Positions 25,269-33,520 of a stretch of DNA of 64,000 nucleotides are shown piece after piece. The notes under the pieces were generated by a model. That model made no database searches. It saw nothing but the letters and a program-made list of their open reading frames with translations, and was not told where the DNA came from. How positions within the stretch are numbered: position 1 is the first letter of the stretch; each line of letters begins with the position of its first letter. The stretch is from contig NZ_JAJFOW010000030.1 in NCBI RefSeq assembly GCF_020731285.1, positions 21,802 to 85,801 of the forward strand. Reading direction: 5' to 3'. Origin of the DNA: Cohnella baijiui (GTDB lineage Bacteria > Bacillota > Bacilli > Paenibacillales > Paenibacillaceae). A program made the position numbers and the translations under genes.

Positions 25269-26218
25269 ATTTCACCCGCTTTCTCGCCGAGGATGAGGCC
25301 GTTCAGGAAGTTCGCCGCTTTGCGGAACCCTTCGCCGACGGACATCAGGCTGTCCTCGTGCTCGATGCTGATCGCGCCGTCGTAGCCGACGAGGCGCAGC
25401 GTGCTGACCATGTGCTTCCAGAAGTCGTCGTCATGGCCGTAGCCGACCGTTCGGAAGATCCAGGAGCGGTTGATTTCGTCGCTGTACGGCTTCACGTCGA
25501 GAACGCCGTTGATCGCCGTATTGCGCGCGTCGATCTTCGTATCCTTCGCATGGACGTGGAAGATGGAGTCCCCGAGCGCTTTGATGCACTCGATCGGATC
25601 CATCCCCTGCCAGAACAGGTGCGACGGGTCGAAGTTGACGCCGATATTGTCGCCGGCTTCGCGGCGTAGGCGCAGCGCGGTTTCCGTGTTGTACACGAGG
25701 AAGCCCGGATGGGATTCGATCGCGACGCGGACGCCGTGCTTGCGGCAGAAGGCGGATTGTTCCTTCCAGTAGGGAATGGCGACTTCGTTCCACTGCCATT
25801 CGAGGACCGTCAGGAAGTCCGGCGGCCACGGGCAGGTTACCCAGGACGGATATTTCGAGTTCGGAGACTCGCCAGGGCAGCCCGAGAACGTGATGACCGT
25901 TTCGACGCCCAGTTTCTCCGCCAGCTGCACGGTCGCGACGAAGTCGTCGTGATGCGCTTTGGCGACGCTTTCATCAGGGTGCAACGGATTACCGTGGCAG
26001 CTCAGCGCGCTGATCGTCAAGCCGCGCGATTCGACCGCGGACTTAATCTTGGCGATCGCCGCTTCGTCGTTCAGGATGGTGGCTGCGTTCACATGGGCGG
26101 TGCCTGGAAAAGCGCCCGTGCCGATCTCCACCGCTTGCAGTCCCGCCGCTTTGGCGGTGTCCAGCGCTTCTTCGAACGATTGCTGACCGAACAAGACGAG
26201 AAATACGCCTAATTTCAC
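25256..26218 (-). CDS. Xylose-isomerase-like TIM-barrel sugar epimerase/isomerase
   Basis: A 320-residue protein of the sugar phosphate isomerase/epimerase (AP endonuclease 2 fold) family. The barrel metal ligands appear as VAIESHPGF, GVNFDPSHLFWQG, FHVHAKDTKI and AISIEHEDS. GTG 26218 is taken as the start since AAGGTGA lies just upstream. It is translationally coupled to the following oxidoreductase. Together they could convert a keto-intermediate in sugar or inositol catabolism, but the substrate is not determined. Confidence 0.82.
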   Translation of the reverse strand: MKLGVFLVLFGQQSFEEALDTAKAAGLQAVEIGTGAFPGTAHVNAATILNDEAAIAKIKSAVESRGLTISALSCHGNPLHPDESVAKAHHDDFVATVQLAEKLGVETVITFSGCPGESPNSKYPSWVTCPWPPDFLTVLEWQWNEVAIPYWKEQSAFCRKHGVRVAIESHPGFLVYNTETALRLRREAGDNIGVNFDPSHLFWQGMDPIECIKALGDSIFHVHAKDTKIDARNTAINGVLDVKPYSDEINRSWIFRTVGYGHDDDFWKHMVSTLRLVGYDGAISIEHEDSLMSVGEGFRKAANFLNGLILGEKAGEMWWA

Positions 26219-26384
26219 GAAGTTCACCTTACCTTTCGCAGGAGTGAAGGCCAAGCCTTTGTTTATTCATCAAACATAGTTTACTAGAAGCGCCGCCAGA
26301 AGTCATCCGCCGATTTTGCCGAATTTGCATCGGAATTTGCCGAATGACGTTGGAGCGCCTCTAGTTGATGCTTGCGTATGCGTT

Positions 26385-27455
26385 TTATTGGAAGGAAATT
26401 GCTTGTCCCTTGGCGGCGGACTCGTAAATCGCTTCGAGAATCTGCTGTACGACATAGCCCTGTCTTGCGGTGACGACCGGCGATTGATCGTTCAGAATCG
26501 CGTCGATCCAGGCGCGCGCTTCGCGCTCGGCCGAATCGTTCGGCATCGTCGGGTCGAATTGGTTGCCGAAGCTGATTTCCTTCGTATACAGGTTGCCGTG
26601 CTCTTCGCCGTTCACGCGCAGGCCCTGCTTCATGTCGGCGCCCGCTTTGGAGCCGCACAGCGTCACCTTCGCCTCGTCGACGTCGAGCGTGTTGAGCGCC
26701 CAGCTCGACTCGAGCCATACGGTTGCGCCGTTCTTCATCGTGATCATCGCGAACGCCGAATCCTCGACCGTGAACTTGGCCGGATCCCAATTGCCCCAAG
26801 CGTTCGCGGGGCTGCCCTGCTCGGCGAGCTTGCGGTACGTGGTGCCGAGAACGGTCTTCGGCTCGTAGTTGTCCATCATCCAAAGCGCCAAATCCAGCGC
26901 GTGCGTGCCGATATCGATCAGCGGACCTCCGCCCTGCTTGTCCAGGTCGAGGAAGACGCCCCACGTCGGCACGGCGCGGCGGCGTACCGCATGCGCTTTG
27001 GCCAGATATACTTCGCCCAGATCGCCGTTGCGGCAGGCCGCGTGCAGCCAGCGGCTGTCGGCGCGGAAGCGGTTCTGGTAGGCGATGCTCAGCTTGCGCC
27101 CCGTACGCTCGGCCGTCTCCAGCATCCGAAGCGCGTCGGCGGACGTTTTCGCCATCGGCTTTTCGCACAGGACGTGCTTGCCGGCTTCGAGCGCGGCGAT
27201 CGAGATCTCGGCATGCGTATCGTTAGGCGTGCACACGTGCACGACATGCACGTTCGGGTCGCTCAGCAGCTCCTGGACGTTACCGTAGACGCGGGCGTCG
27301 GGCGTGCCGTATTTGGCTTTGGCTTCTTGCGCGCGTTCTTCCGACACGTCGAAGAAAGCGGTGATTTTCACTTCCGGGATTTTGGCGAGCGACGGCAGGT
27401 GCTTGCCGTGCGCAATGCCGCCGCAGCCGATCATACCAACGTGAACATGACTCAA
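26385..27455 (-). CDS. Gfo/Idh/MocA family oxidoreductase (second)
   Basis: A 356-residue NAD(P)-binding oxidoreductase. It has a canonical dinucleotide motif (VGMIGCGGIAHGKHL), GKHVLCEKPMA, and the catalytic segment GGGPLIDIGTHALDLALW. The start is TTG 27455: AAGGAGG lies 9 bp upstream, and the longer frame has no ribosome site. It diverges from an AraC-type regulator and is 166 bp upstream of the isomerase gene, so the three enzymes and the regulator appear to be one unit. The specific sugar is unknown. Confidence 0.85.
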   Translation of the reverse strand: MSHVHVGMIGCGGIAHGKHLPSLAKIPEVKITAFFDVSEERAQEAKAKYGTPDARVYGNVQELLSDPNVHVVHVCTPNDTHAEISIAALEAGKHVLCEKPMAKTSADALRMLETAERTGRKLSIAYQNRFRADSRWLHAACRNGDLGEVYLAKAHAVRRRAVPTWGVFLDLDKQGGGPLIDIGTHALDLALWMMDNYEPKTVLGTTYRKLAEQGSPANAWGNWDPAKFTVEDSAFAMITMKNGATVWLESSWALNTLDVDEAKVTLCGSKAGADMKQGLRVNGEEHGNLYTKEISFGNQFDPTMPNDSAEREARAWIDAILNDQSPVVTARQGYVVQQILEAIYESAAKGQAISFQ

Positions 27456-27499
27456 GTGGGGTGTCCTCCTTGCGTGATCGCTAGAATCCATCTACAATT

Positions 27500-27514
27500 C
27501 AAGTATATCACTTG
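27500..27514. promoter_or_regulatory. Candidate operator between the oxidoreductase and AraC genes
   Basis: The palindrome CAAGT-N5-ACTTG lies in the divergent intergenic region, overlapping a possible -10 (TATACT) on the minus strand. It is a reasonable site for the adjacent AraC-type regulator, but only one copy is seen. Confidence 0.3.
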
Positions 27515-27584
27515 TCATTGGAATTCCCATGTGCGATGATGGGCGGTCATTATGCGATTTTGGCAATAGGGAGGGTCGCGCGGC

Positions 27585-28454
27585 ATGCAGGCCTATCAGG
27601 AGAAAGTCGAATACGAGAATCCCCTGCTATCCATCAAGGTATGGCTGGCCAGACGCGACAGGGAGGGTACCTTCAACTGGCACCATCATCCCGAATGCGA
27701 GCTCCTGCTCGTGTTGAAAGGCCAGCTCGACGTGGACGTCGCGGGAGAGACGCATACGATGAAGGAAGGCGACGTCGTCGTGCTTGGCAGCTCGCAGCTG
27801 CATCGCGACCGCAGCCATGCCGGTCCGCTCGAGTACCTCGTGCTGCAGTTCGACCTCCAGACCTTTTTCGACCAGAGCACCATTCCCTACCTGCAATATT
27901 TCAACGAGACCAAGGTGCCGCTCAGCGCGATGAACTATATTTTCCGGGACAACGCCGAAGCCCGCCGCCAGGTGGCCGACTGCATCCGGGACATTTACGA
28001 AGAGGCGCTCCGCAAGGAAAGCGGTTACGAGCTGGCCGTCAATTTGCTCATCAAAAAAATCCTCCTCCTGCTGATCCGCAACGATACGATGGGCTTTCTG
28101 GCAGGCCAGGACCGCGTCGAGCGCATCCGCCTGAAGCCGGTGCTCGATTACGTCGAGGAAGGCATCACGGGACGCGTCACCGTCGAAGACGCCTGCCGTC
28201 TCGCCAATATGAGTTATTATTACTTCGTCAAGTTTTTCAAAAAGTCGATGGGCCTCTCCTTTACGGAGTATGTGAACTTTCGCAAAATCAAACGCGCCGA
28301 GCAGCTGCTTCTTACCCGCGACCTCAGCGTCAGCGAAGTCGGCGACCAGATCGGGATGCCGAACATGGCCCATTTCTACAAAATGTTCAAACGGTTCAAC
28401 CAGTGCTCGCCCAAGGACTTTCAGCGCAAGATGCTGGCCTGGGGACGCAAGTAA
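27585..28454 (+). CDS. AraC-family transcriptional regulator
   Basis: A 289-residue regulator with an N-terminal cupin (FNWHHHPECELLLVLKGQL, HxH pattern and Glu) for ligand sensing. The C-terminal double helix-turn-helix (about 185-285) has VTVEDACRLANMSYYYFVKFFKKSMG and VSEVGDQIGMPNMAHFYKMFKRF. GGGAGG precedes ATG 27585. It is divergently arranged with the second oxidoreductase, the usual position for a local activator of sugar catabolism. The effector is unknown. Confidence 0.88.
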   Translation: MQAYQEKVEYENPLLSIKVWLARRDREGTFNWHHHPECELLLVLKGQLDVDVAGETHTMKEGDVVVLGSSQLHRDRSHAGPLEYLVLQFDLQTFFDQSTIPYLQYFNETKVPLSAMNYIFRDNAEARRQVADCIRDIYEEALRKESGYELAVNLLIKKILLLLIRNDTMGFLAGQDRVERIRLKPVLDYVEEGITGRVTVEDACRLANMSYYYFVKFFKKSMGLSFTEYVNFRKIKRAEQLLLTRDLSVSEVGDQIGMPNMAHFYKMFKRFNQCSPKDFQRKMLAWGRK

Positions 28455-28543
28455 CGCCCGACCGTCCGTCAGCCTGGATAGCGATGGCCGCCGCCTGCAA
28501 GCCGGCGAATCGCGCATCGGGCGCCCGTTCAAGCAACATTACG

Positions 28544-28567
28544 GCCGCACGGCAACATGCCGGCGGC
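28544..28567 (+). terminator. Weak terminator after the AraC gene
   Basis: GCCGC-A-CGGCA pairs with TGCCGGCGGC (10 bp, one bulge) around a 3-base loop, 90 bp past the stop, followed by a short T-rich stretch. The remainder of the gap to 28829 holds the promoter below. Confidence 0.45.
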
Positions 28568-28682
28568 TCTTATTCGTTAGCACAGACGGTTGCCGGCACC
28601 TTTTGACTCCCGTTTCCCGTCCCATCTTCCCCATTTTTTGTGCGGCTCCCCTCTCTTCGCCACATCAGGGAACTTTTCAACA

Positions 28683-28711
28683 TTGAGGCATTGTTTTCTT
28701 TTGGGTATAGT
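28683..28711 (+). promoter_or_regulatory. Promoter of the amino-acid transporter genes
   Basis: TTGAGG (28683-28688), a 17-bp spacer, and TATAGT (28706-28711) form a good sigma-A promoter about 118 bp upstream of the transporter start, leaving a leader of roughly 110 bases without a recognised riboswitch. Confidence 0.5.
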
Positions 28712-28828
28712 AACATAGGTGCTTTTGGAGCCCAGCCGAATTCGCCTTCTGCGCCGGAAGGCGATTTTCCGTTGCGGCCGATTGGAAAGCGCCGACATCC
28801 CATCATCCAGATAGCGAGAGAGGACATT

Positions 28829-30295
28829 ATGAGGAACCAATTCGCAAGACGCCTGATCGTCTCGCTCGTCTGCGCGGTACTGCTGGCGGGCTGCTGGCTC
28901 GCGTTCGCCGAACGGACGGAGGCAGCCGAGCCTGGCCCCGGGAAGACGATCGTCATGGGGACCTCCCCGGACTATCCCCCTTACGAAAGTGTCGATGCCG
29001 CGGGGGGCGGCGAGATCGTCGGGCTCGACATCGATATCGCGAAGCATATCGCGGACAAGCTGGGCTACAAGCTCCAGATCGCGGGCTCCGACTTCGACGG
29101 CTTGATCGCGGCGCTGCAGTCGCGGCGCGTCGACTTCGTCATGTCGGGCATGTCCGCCACCGAGGAGCGCCGAAAAAGCGTCGATTTCTCCGATATTTAC
29201 TACAACGCGAGAAATACGATCGTTTCATTGGAAAAATTCAGCTACGCGTCGCTGGACGAGCTGAAGGGCAAGCGGATCGGCGTCCAGCTCGGCTCGACCC
29301 AGGAGTCCGTCGTGGCGGACATGAAGGACACCCAGATCACCAAGCTGAGCAAGATCCCCGATCTGATGCAGTCGCTGAAGGCCGACCGCATCGACGCGGC
29401 CATTGTCGAAGACGCCGTTGCCGCAGGCTACGTCGGAACGAATGCCGATCTTCACTTCGAGATGATCCCGGCGGAGGTCGGCGGCGAAGGGTACGCCATC
29501 GCGTTTCCGAAAGGCTCGCCGCTCACCGCCGAGTTCAACGGCGTCCTCCGCGACATGAAGTCGGACGGCACGCTCCAGGCGATCATCGACAAATGGTTCG
29601 GCACCGAGAAGGACGCCGAGCCGTCGGCCGCAACGAGCGGCCTCAACTTCAAGCGTCTCGAGCCGTACGCCGGCTACCTGCTGCGGGGCACGTACGTGAC
29701 GCTGCTGTTCACCTTCGTGTCGGCGCTGTTCGGCTTCGTCTGGGGCGCCATCCTGTCGCTCTTCAAAATTTCGAACGTCGCGCCGCTGCGCTGGTTCTCG
29801 ACCGTCTATACGTCGGTCTTCCGCGGAACGCCGCTGCTGCTCCAGCTGCTGCTCATCTACTACGCGGTGCCGCAGCTGTTCGGCTACACCATCCCGGCGC
29901 TCCTTGCGGCCGGCCTCGCCTTCGGCCTCAACTCGGCGGCTTACTTGTCCGAGACGATCCGGGGCGGCATTTTGGCCGTCGACAAAGGGCAGCGCGAAGC
30001 CGCACTGGCGCTTGGCATCCCCTACCGCACGATGATGGCGAGCATCATTTTGCCGCAGGCGATCAAGAACATTTTGCCCGCGCTCGTGAACGAATGCGTC
30101 GCGCTCCTCAAGGAGTCTTCGCTCGTCTCCGTCATCGCCGTCGCGGATCTGCTGTTCCGGGCTTCGGTCATTCGGGCGAACACGTTCCTCGCCTTCGAGC
30201 CGCTGATCGCGGCCGGCGCGATCTACTACGTGCTCGTCCTGATCCTGACGTCGCTCGCCAGACTGCTTGAAAGGAGGATGCGCCGCAGTGATTAA
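28829..30295 (+). CDS. Fused amino-acid ABC transporter substrate-binding/permease protein
   Basis: A 488-residue fusion. The N-terminal hydrophobic segment includes LLAGC, so it may be lipid-anchored or act as a membrane anchor. Residues about 35-265 form a family 3 solute-binding domain (MGTSPDYPPYESVD, GLDIDIAKHIADKLG, DFVMSGMSATEERRKSVDFS). Residues about 275-485 form a HisM/GlnP-type permease (VYTSVFRGTPLLLQLLLIYY and the coupling loop AALALGIPYRTMM). This domain order occurs in Gram-positive glutamine and arginine importers. AGAGAGG precedes ATG 28829. The stop overlaps the ATPase gene by 8 bp. Polar amino-acid specificity is likely but not resolved. Confidence 0.88.
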   Translation: MRNQFARRLIVSLVCAVLLAGCWLAFAERTEAAEPGPGKTIVMGTSPDYPPYESVDAAGGGEIVGLDIDIAKHIADKLGYKLQIAGSDFDGLIAALQSRRVDFVMSGMSATEERRKSVDFSDIYYNARNTIVSLEKFSYASLDELKGKRIGVQLGSTQESVVADMKDTQITKLSKIPDLMQSLKADRIDAAIVEDAVAAGYVGTNADLHFEMIPAEVGGEGYAIAFPKGSPLTAEFNGVLRDMKSDGTLQAIIDKWFGTEKDAEPSAATSGLNFKRLEPYAGYLLRGTYVTLLFTFVSALFGFVWGAILSLFKISNVAPLRWFSTVYTSVFRGTPLLLQLLLIYYAVPQLFGYTIPALLAAGLAFGLNSAAYLSETIRGGILAVDKGQREAALALGIPYRTMMASIILPQAIKNILPALVNECVALLKESSLVSVIAVADLLFRASVIRANTFLAFEPLIAAGAIYYVLVLILTSLARLLERRMRRSD

Positions 30296-31010
30296 CGTCG
30301 AAGCGCTCACGAAAACGTACGGCAAGCTCGAGGTGCTGAAGGGCATCTCGACAACGGTGGAGCAAGGGGAGGTCGTCGCGATCATCGGGCCGTCGGGCTC
30401 CGGCAAGTCCACCTTCCTTCGGTGCCTAAACCTGCTCGAGGTCCCGACCGGGGGCCGCATCGTCATCGACGGCGTCGAGCTCACCGATCCGAAGACCGAC
30501 ATCACCCGCATCCGTCAACGGATCGGCATGGTTTTCCAGCACTTTCATCTCTTCCCGCACATGACGGTCATGGACAATCTGACGTTTGCGCTGATGCGCG
30601 TCAAAGGGTTGTCCAAGGAGGAGGCGCGCGCCAAGGGCTACATGCTGCTCGAGCGCGTCGGCTTGAAGGACAAAGCGGACGTCTACCCGTCCAAGCTGTC
30701 CGGCGGCCAAAAACAGCGCGTCGCGATCGCCCGGAGCCTCGCGATGGATCCGGAGATCATGCTCTTCGACGAGCCGACCTCCGCGCTCGATCCCGAGATG
30801 GTCAAGGAGGTGCTCGCGGTCATCCGCGACCTCGCGTCTACGGGGATGACGATGCTCATCGTCACCCACGAGATGAAGTTCGCCCGCGAGGCGGCGGACA
30901 CGATCTACTTCCTGGACGGCGGGCTGCTCGTCGAGAAGGCCGAGCCCGAACGCTTCTTCGCGCGGCCGCAGTCCGAGCGCGCGGCACGGTTCCTGGAGCA
31001 GGTGCTGTAA
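30288..31010 (+). CDS. Polar amino-acid ABC transporter ATP-binding protein
   Basis: A 240-residue GlnQ-type ATPase: Walker A GPSGSGKST, Q-loop VFQHFHLFPHMT, signature LSGGQKQRVAIARSLA, Walker B IMLFDEPTSALDP. It powers the fused permease encoded just upstream. The start is GTG 30288, because AAGGAGG is ideally placed and it overlaps the permease stop. A strong terminator follows. Confidence 0.9.
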   Translation: MINVEALTKTYGKLEVLKGISTTVEQGEVVAIIGPSGSGKSTFLRCLNLLEVPTGGRIVIDGVELTDPKTDITRIRQRIGMVFQHFHLFPHMTVMDNLTFALMRVKGLSKEEARAKGYMLLERVGLKDKADVYPSKLSGGQKQRVAIARSLAMDPEIMLFDEPTSALDPEMVKEVLAVIRDLASTGMTMLIVTHEMKFAREAADTIYFLDGGLLVEKAEPERFFARPQSERAARFLEQVL

Positions 31011-31024
31011 CGGCCTGCGAAACG

Positions 31025-31061
31025 AAAACGGTCCGGTTCCCGAAAGGGGCCGGGCCGTTTT
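31025..31061 (+). terminator. Terminator of the amino-acid transporter operon
   Basis: A 16-bp stem with two wobble pairs (AAAACGGTCC... with ...GGGCCGTTTT), 5-base loop, ending in T4, 14 bp after the stop. Confidence 0.85.
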
Positions 31062-31121
31062 GGATTTTGGCGGCGAGGGCCGTTGAGCGGCCAGCGCGCT
31101 TGCGGCGCCTTCGGCGGGCTG

Positions 31122-31144
31122 TAACCCGACTTTTTCGGGTTACG
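31122..31144 (-). terminator. Hairpin after rsgA
   Basis: GTAACCCGA and TCGGGTTAC form a perfect 9-bp stem with a 5-base loop 25 bp beyond the rsgA stop. No U tract follows on the minus strand, so termination strength is uncertain. Confidence 0.45.
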
Positions 31145-31168
31145 GCTCGAGACGCCTACTGGTCCGCT

Positions 31169-32341
31169 TCACTCGTCGTCGTAGGCCGCAAGATAGTCGC
31201 GCTTGCTCAGCTCGGCTCTCTTGGCCCCGTGGCGCCCGCCGCGGGACGCCGCCTGCTTCTGCTGCCGCTTGCTGACGGACTGCTCCTTGCGCGCGATCCG
31301 CGCCAGCTCCCGCTCCGTCTTGCGATAGTTCGCGTAACGCGACGCGTCTAGCGTCCCCTCCGCCAAGGCGGCGCGAACGGCGCAGCCCAGCTCCGACTCG
31401 TGCCGGCAGTCGGTGAACCGGCAGGACGCGGCGAGCGCCTCGATGTCCGCGAACGTCTCCTGCCAGCCGCTCTGCGAGTCCCACAGCTGCAGTTCCCGCA
31501 TGCCCGGTGTATCGAGCCAGACGGCGCCGCCCGGCAGGATGAACAGCTCGCGGTGCGTCGTCGTGTGGCGTCCCCTGGCATCGTCCTCTCGGATGCCTTG
31601 CACCTCCTGCAGCGCGTCGCCCGCCAGCCAATTGAGCAGCGTGGACTTGCCGACGCCGGACGACCCGGCCGCCGCCACCGTCATGCCCGGCTGCAAATAA
31701 GCCGCGAGCGCCTCTTTGCCCACATCCGTCACCGCGCTGACGGCGATGACGGGGACATCGGGCGCCGCCCGCTCCGCCTCGTCTACGTACGCCTGCGGGT
31801 CGTCGCACAGGTCCGCCTTCGTCAGCAGGACGACCGGGCGGATGCCCGCCTCCCGCGCGACGATGAGGTAGCGCTCGAGACGCCGGACGTTCCAGTCCTC
31901 GTTCAACGAGCTGGTGAGGAAGACGACGTCCAGATTCGCCCCGATGATCTGTTCGTCCAGGACGTTTCCCGCCACCTTTCGGCTCATCGCGCTCCGCCGG
32001 GGCAGCAGCGCATGAATGACCGCCTTTGCCTCTCCGTCAAGCAGCTCGGCGGCGACCCAGTCGCCTACGGCCGGAAAGTCGCCGCGCGACTCCGCTTCAT
32101 ACTCGAATTTCCCCGTCACCTCGGCGTGCCGCTCTCCCGTTTCCGTCACGACCTGATACAGATGGGAGAACTGCGCCGTCACCCGCGCCGGCACCAGCTT
32201 CCGCCCGCCGGGATGCACGACTCCTTCGAACGCTTCGGCCCACGACTCGTTCCAGCCCCAAGCCATCAATCTTTCGTTCATTTGCTTTTCGGCCGTTTGC
32301 CTTTCGCTCGTTTGCTTCTCGCCAGTTTGCTTTTCGTTCAT
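31169..32341 (-). CDS. rsgA: Ribosome small-subunit GTPase RsgA
   Basis: A 390-residue circularly permuted GTPase that matures and checks the 30S subunit. Motifs run in permuted order: LLTKADL (G4), AAGSSGVGKSTLLN (G1), LDTPGMRELQLW (G3). The zinc-binding segment CRFTDCRHESELGC follows. The N-terminus is unusual: 20 residues of repeated (E/K)QT-type heptads (EKQTGEKQTSERQTAEKQ) precede the family start at about MNERLMAWGW. ATG 32341 has AAGGGG upstream; ATG at the MNERL position is an alternative. The C-terminal tail is Lys/Arg/Gln-rich, suited to RNA contact. Confidence 0.93.
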   Translation of the reverse strand: MNEKQTGEKQTSERQTAEKQMNERLMAWGWNESWAEAFEGVVHPGGRKLVPARVTAQFSHLYQVVTETGERHAEVTGKFEYEAESRGDFPAVGDWVAAELLDGEAKAVIHALLPRRSAMSRKVAGNVLDEQIIGANLDVVFLTSSLNEDWNVRRLERYLIVAREAGIRPVVLLTKADLCDDPQAYVDEAERAAPDVPVIAVSAVTDVGKEALAAYLQPGMTVAAAGSSGVGKSTLLNWLAGDALQEVQGIREDDARGRHTTTHRELFILPGGAVWLDTPGMRELQLWDSQSGWQETFADIEALAASCRFTDCRHESELGCAVRAALAEGTLDASRYANYRKTERELARIARKEQSVSKRQQKQAASRGGRHGAKRAELSKRDYLAAYDDE

Positions 32342-32385
32342 TCGATAACCCCTTGTTTTCATTTTTTGGACATTCATGGAAACAC

Positions 32386-32410
32386 AAAAAAACCGCAGGT
32401 TCCCCTGCGG
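32386..32410 (-). terminator. Second of two tandem terminators upstream of rsgA
   Basis: Minus strand: CCGCAGG-N4-CCTGCGG, perfect 7-bp stem followed by seven U residues. It shares the ending CTGCGGTTTTTTTGTG with the neighbouring terminator, suggesting duplication. Confidence 0.85.
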
Positions 32411-32420
32411 CCATAGACAC

Positions 32421-32456
32421 AAAAAAACCGCAGGAGACCTTTACGGTCTCCCACGG
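32421..32456 (-). terminator. First of two tandem terminators upstream of rsgA
   Basis: Minus strand: CCGTGGGAGACC pairs with GGTCTCCTGCGG (12 bp, two wobble pairs) around a 5-base loop, then seven U residues. It ends the short transcript that starts at the promoter at 32593-32622. Confidence 0.85.
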
Positions 32457-32489
32457 CACGCTAGATCTACGAACAACCGAAGTCGTCCG

Positions 32490-32561
32490 CTATCCGCGAT
32501 CCGCCGAGACCGATGCATAAGTGACAGCCTTCCGAACGTCCATCGTCGTAACGTTGCTCAT
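32490..32561 (-). CDS. Small ORF of 23 residues with its own promoter and terminators
   Basis: On the minus strand AAGGAGG (32571-32577) lies 9 bp before ATG 32561. An earlier in-frame ATG at 32567 is only 3 bp from the ribosome site. The frame encodes 23 residues beginning MSNVTTMDVRKA and ending in TAG at 32490. The transcript unit is complete: a consensus promoter, this ORF, then two tandem terminators before rsgA. I recognise no known peptide. It has no hydrophobic segment or Cys. It may be a small protein, a leader peptide, or the translated part of a regulatory RNA of about 190 bases. Confidence 0.55.
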   Translation of the reverse strand: MSNVTTMDVRKAVTYASVSADRG

Positions 32562-32592
32562 ATTCATCAGCCTCCTTGTCGATAGTGTGTCC

Positions 32593-32622
32593 ATTATAGA
32601 GCGACGATCCCACTGCTGTCAA
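32593..32622 (-). promoter_or_regulatory. Perfect-consensus sigma-A promoter for the small ORF
   Basis: Minus strand TTGACA (32622-32617), 18-bp spacer, TATAAT (32598-32593). Both hexamers match consensus exactly, the only such pair I found in the window. It lies between the phoP terminator and the small ORF. Confidence 0.8.
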
Positions 32623-32650
32623 CATCTGGACGCCAAGCTCCCCGCCCAAG

Positions 32651-32689
32651 AAAAAAAAAGCCCAGCCGGCGTCATCTGCCGGCCAGGCC
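32651..32689 (-). terminator. phoP terminator overlapping the stop codon
   Basis: Minus strand GCCTGGCCGGC pairs with GCCGGCTGGGC; the TGA stop of phoP lies within the 7-base loop. Nine U residues follow. Ribosomes finishing phoP would cover the stem. Confidence 0.8.
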
Positions 32690-33400
32690 CGCCTTGCGGC
32701 TTACCATGAGCTTGTAGCCGACGCCGCGGATCGATTCGATCTGCACCGTCTGCTGGTTCAGCTCCAGCTTCTTGCGGAGCGAGCTGACGTGGACGTCCAC
32801 GGTTCGCTGCCCGCCGATATAGTCGAAGCCCCAGACGACGTTCATCAGGTCGTCCCGGGTGATGACGATGCCCGGCCGCTCCGCGAGGTACAAGAGCACC
32901 TCGAACTCCTTCGGCCGCAGCGTAATCCATTGGCCGTTCAGAAGCACCTCGTATTTGTCCGGGAAGATCTGCAGGTCCCCGAGCGCGATCACCTTCTCGC
33001 CGCCGCTGGCCTCCGCTTCCTTGGTCTCCTCGTTGCGGGACCTGCGGAGTACGGCCGACGTGCGGGCGAGCAGCTCGGCAACGCCGAACGGCTTGGTGAT
33101 GTAGTCGTCGGCGCCCAGCTTCAGCCCCTGGACGACTTCCTCCTCGGCATTGCGCGCCGTGAGGATGATGACGGGCGTCTTGACGCCGTTCTGCCGAAGC
33201 TTTTGCAGCACCTCGAAGCCGTTCATTCCCGGCAGCATCAAATCTAGAAAAATAATGGCGTAATCTTCGTGTATCGCGTTGTGCAGCCCTTCCGCGCCGT
33301 TGCCGACCACTTCCGTTTCGTATCCCTCTTGCGAAAGGTTGTACGTCACCAGACGCGCGATCGTCGGTTCATCTTCGATAATCAGCACCTTGTCCGACAT
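32672..33400 (-). CDS. phoP: Phosphate response regulator PhoP
   Basis: A 242-residue OmpR-family regulator. The receiver has VLIIEDEPTIA, the phospho-acceptor in IIFLDLMLPG and Lys in DDYITKPF. The winged helix (about 135-235) has LRPKEFEVLLYLAERPG and VWGFDYIGGQRTVDVHVSSLRKK, close to PhoP/WalR. ATG 33400 is chosen for the GGAGGAG upstream. Position downstream of citZ-icd-mdh and PHO boxes at phosphate genes support PhoP over other paralogues. In B. subtilis phoP precedes phoR; here it follows the kinase, with a PHO box in the 120-bp gap. Confidence 0.85.
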   Translation of the reverse strand: MSDKVLIIEDEPTIARLVTYNLSQEGYETEVVGNGAEGLHNAIHEDYAIIFLDLMLPGMNGFEVLQKLRQNGVKTPVIILTARNAEEEVVQGLKLGADDYITKPFGVAELLARTSAVLRRSRNEETKEAEASGGEKVIALGDLQIFPDKYEVLLNGQWITLRPKEFEVLLYLAERPGIVITRDDLMNVVWGFDYIGGQRTVDVHVSSLRKKLELNQQTVQIESIRGVGYKLMVSRKAGLAGR

Positions 33401-33465
33401 GTGCTCCTCCAGTCCGGCAGGAAGTCCCGCCCGTATCGGGCTCTCTGCCCAATTTATCATGCCAC

Positions 33466-33504
33466 TGTAAAACGCACGTCATCCTAATGTTAGCGCTGCG
33501 TTAA
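33466..33504 (-). promoter_or_regulatory. PHO box between phoR and phoP
   Basis: On the plus strand TGTAAA (33466), CGTCAT (33477), TGTTAG (33488), CGTTAA (33499), four hexamers at exact 11-bp intervals. Reversed, they read toward phoP as TTAACG, CTAACA, ATGACG, TTTACA, degenerate PhoP repeats. It lies 66 bp upstream of the phoP start. Confidence 0.6.
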
Positions 33505-33520
33505 ATGACCCGTTTTTTGA

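Noticed and set aside
28712..28828. Riboswitch in the leader of the fused amino-acid transporter
   Set aside because: The leader of about 110 bases shows no conserved riboswitch core or T-box motif that I could identify.
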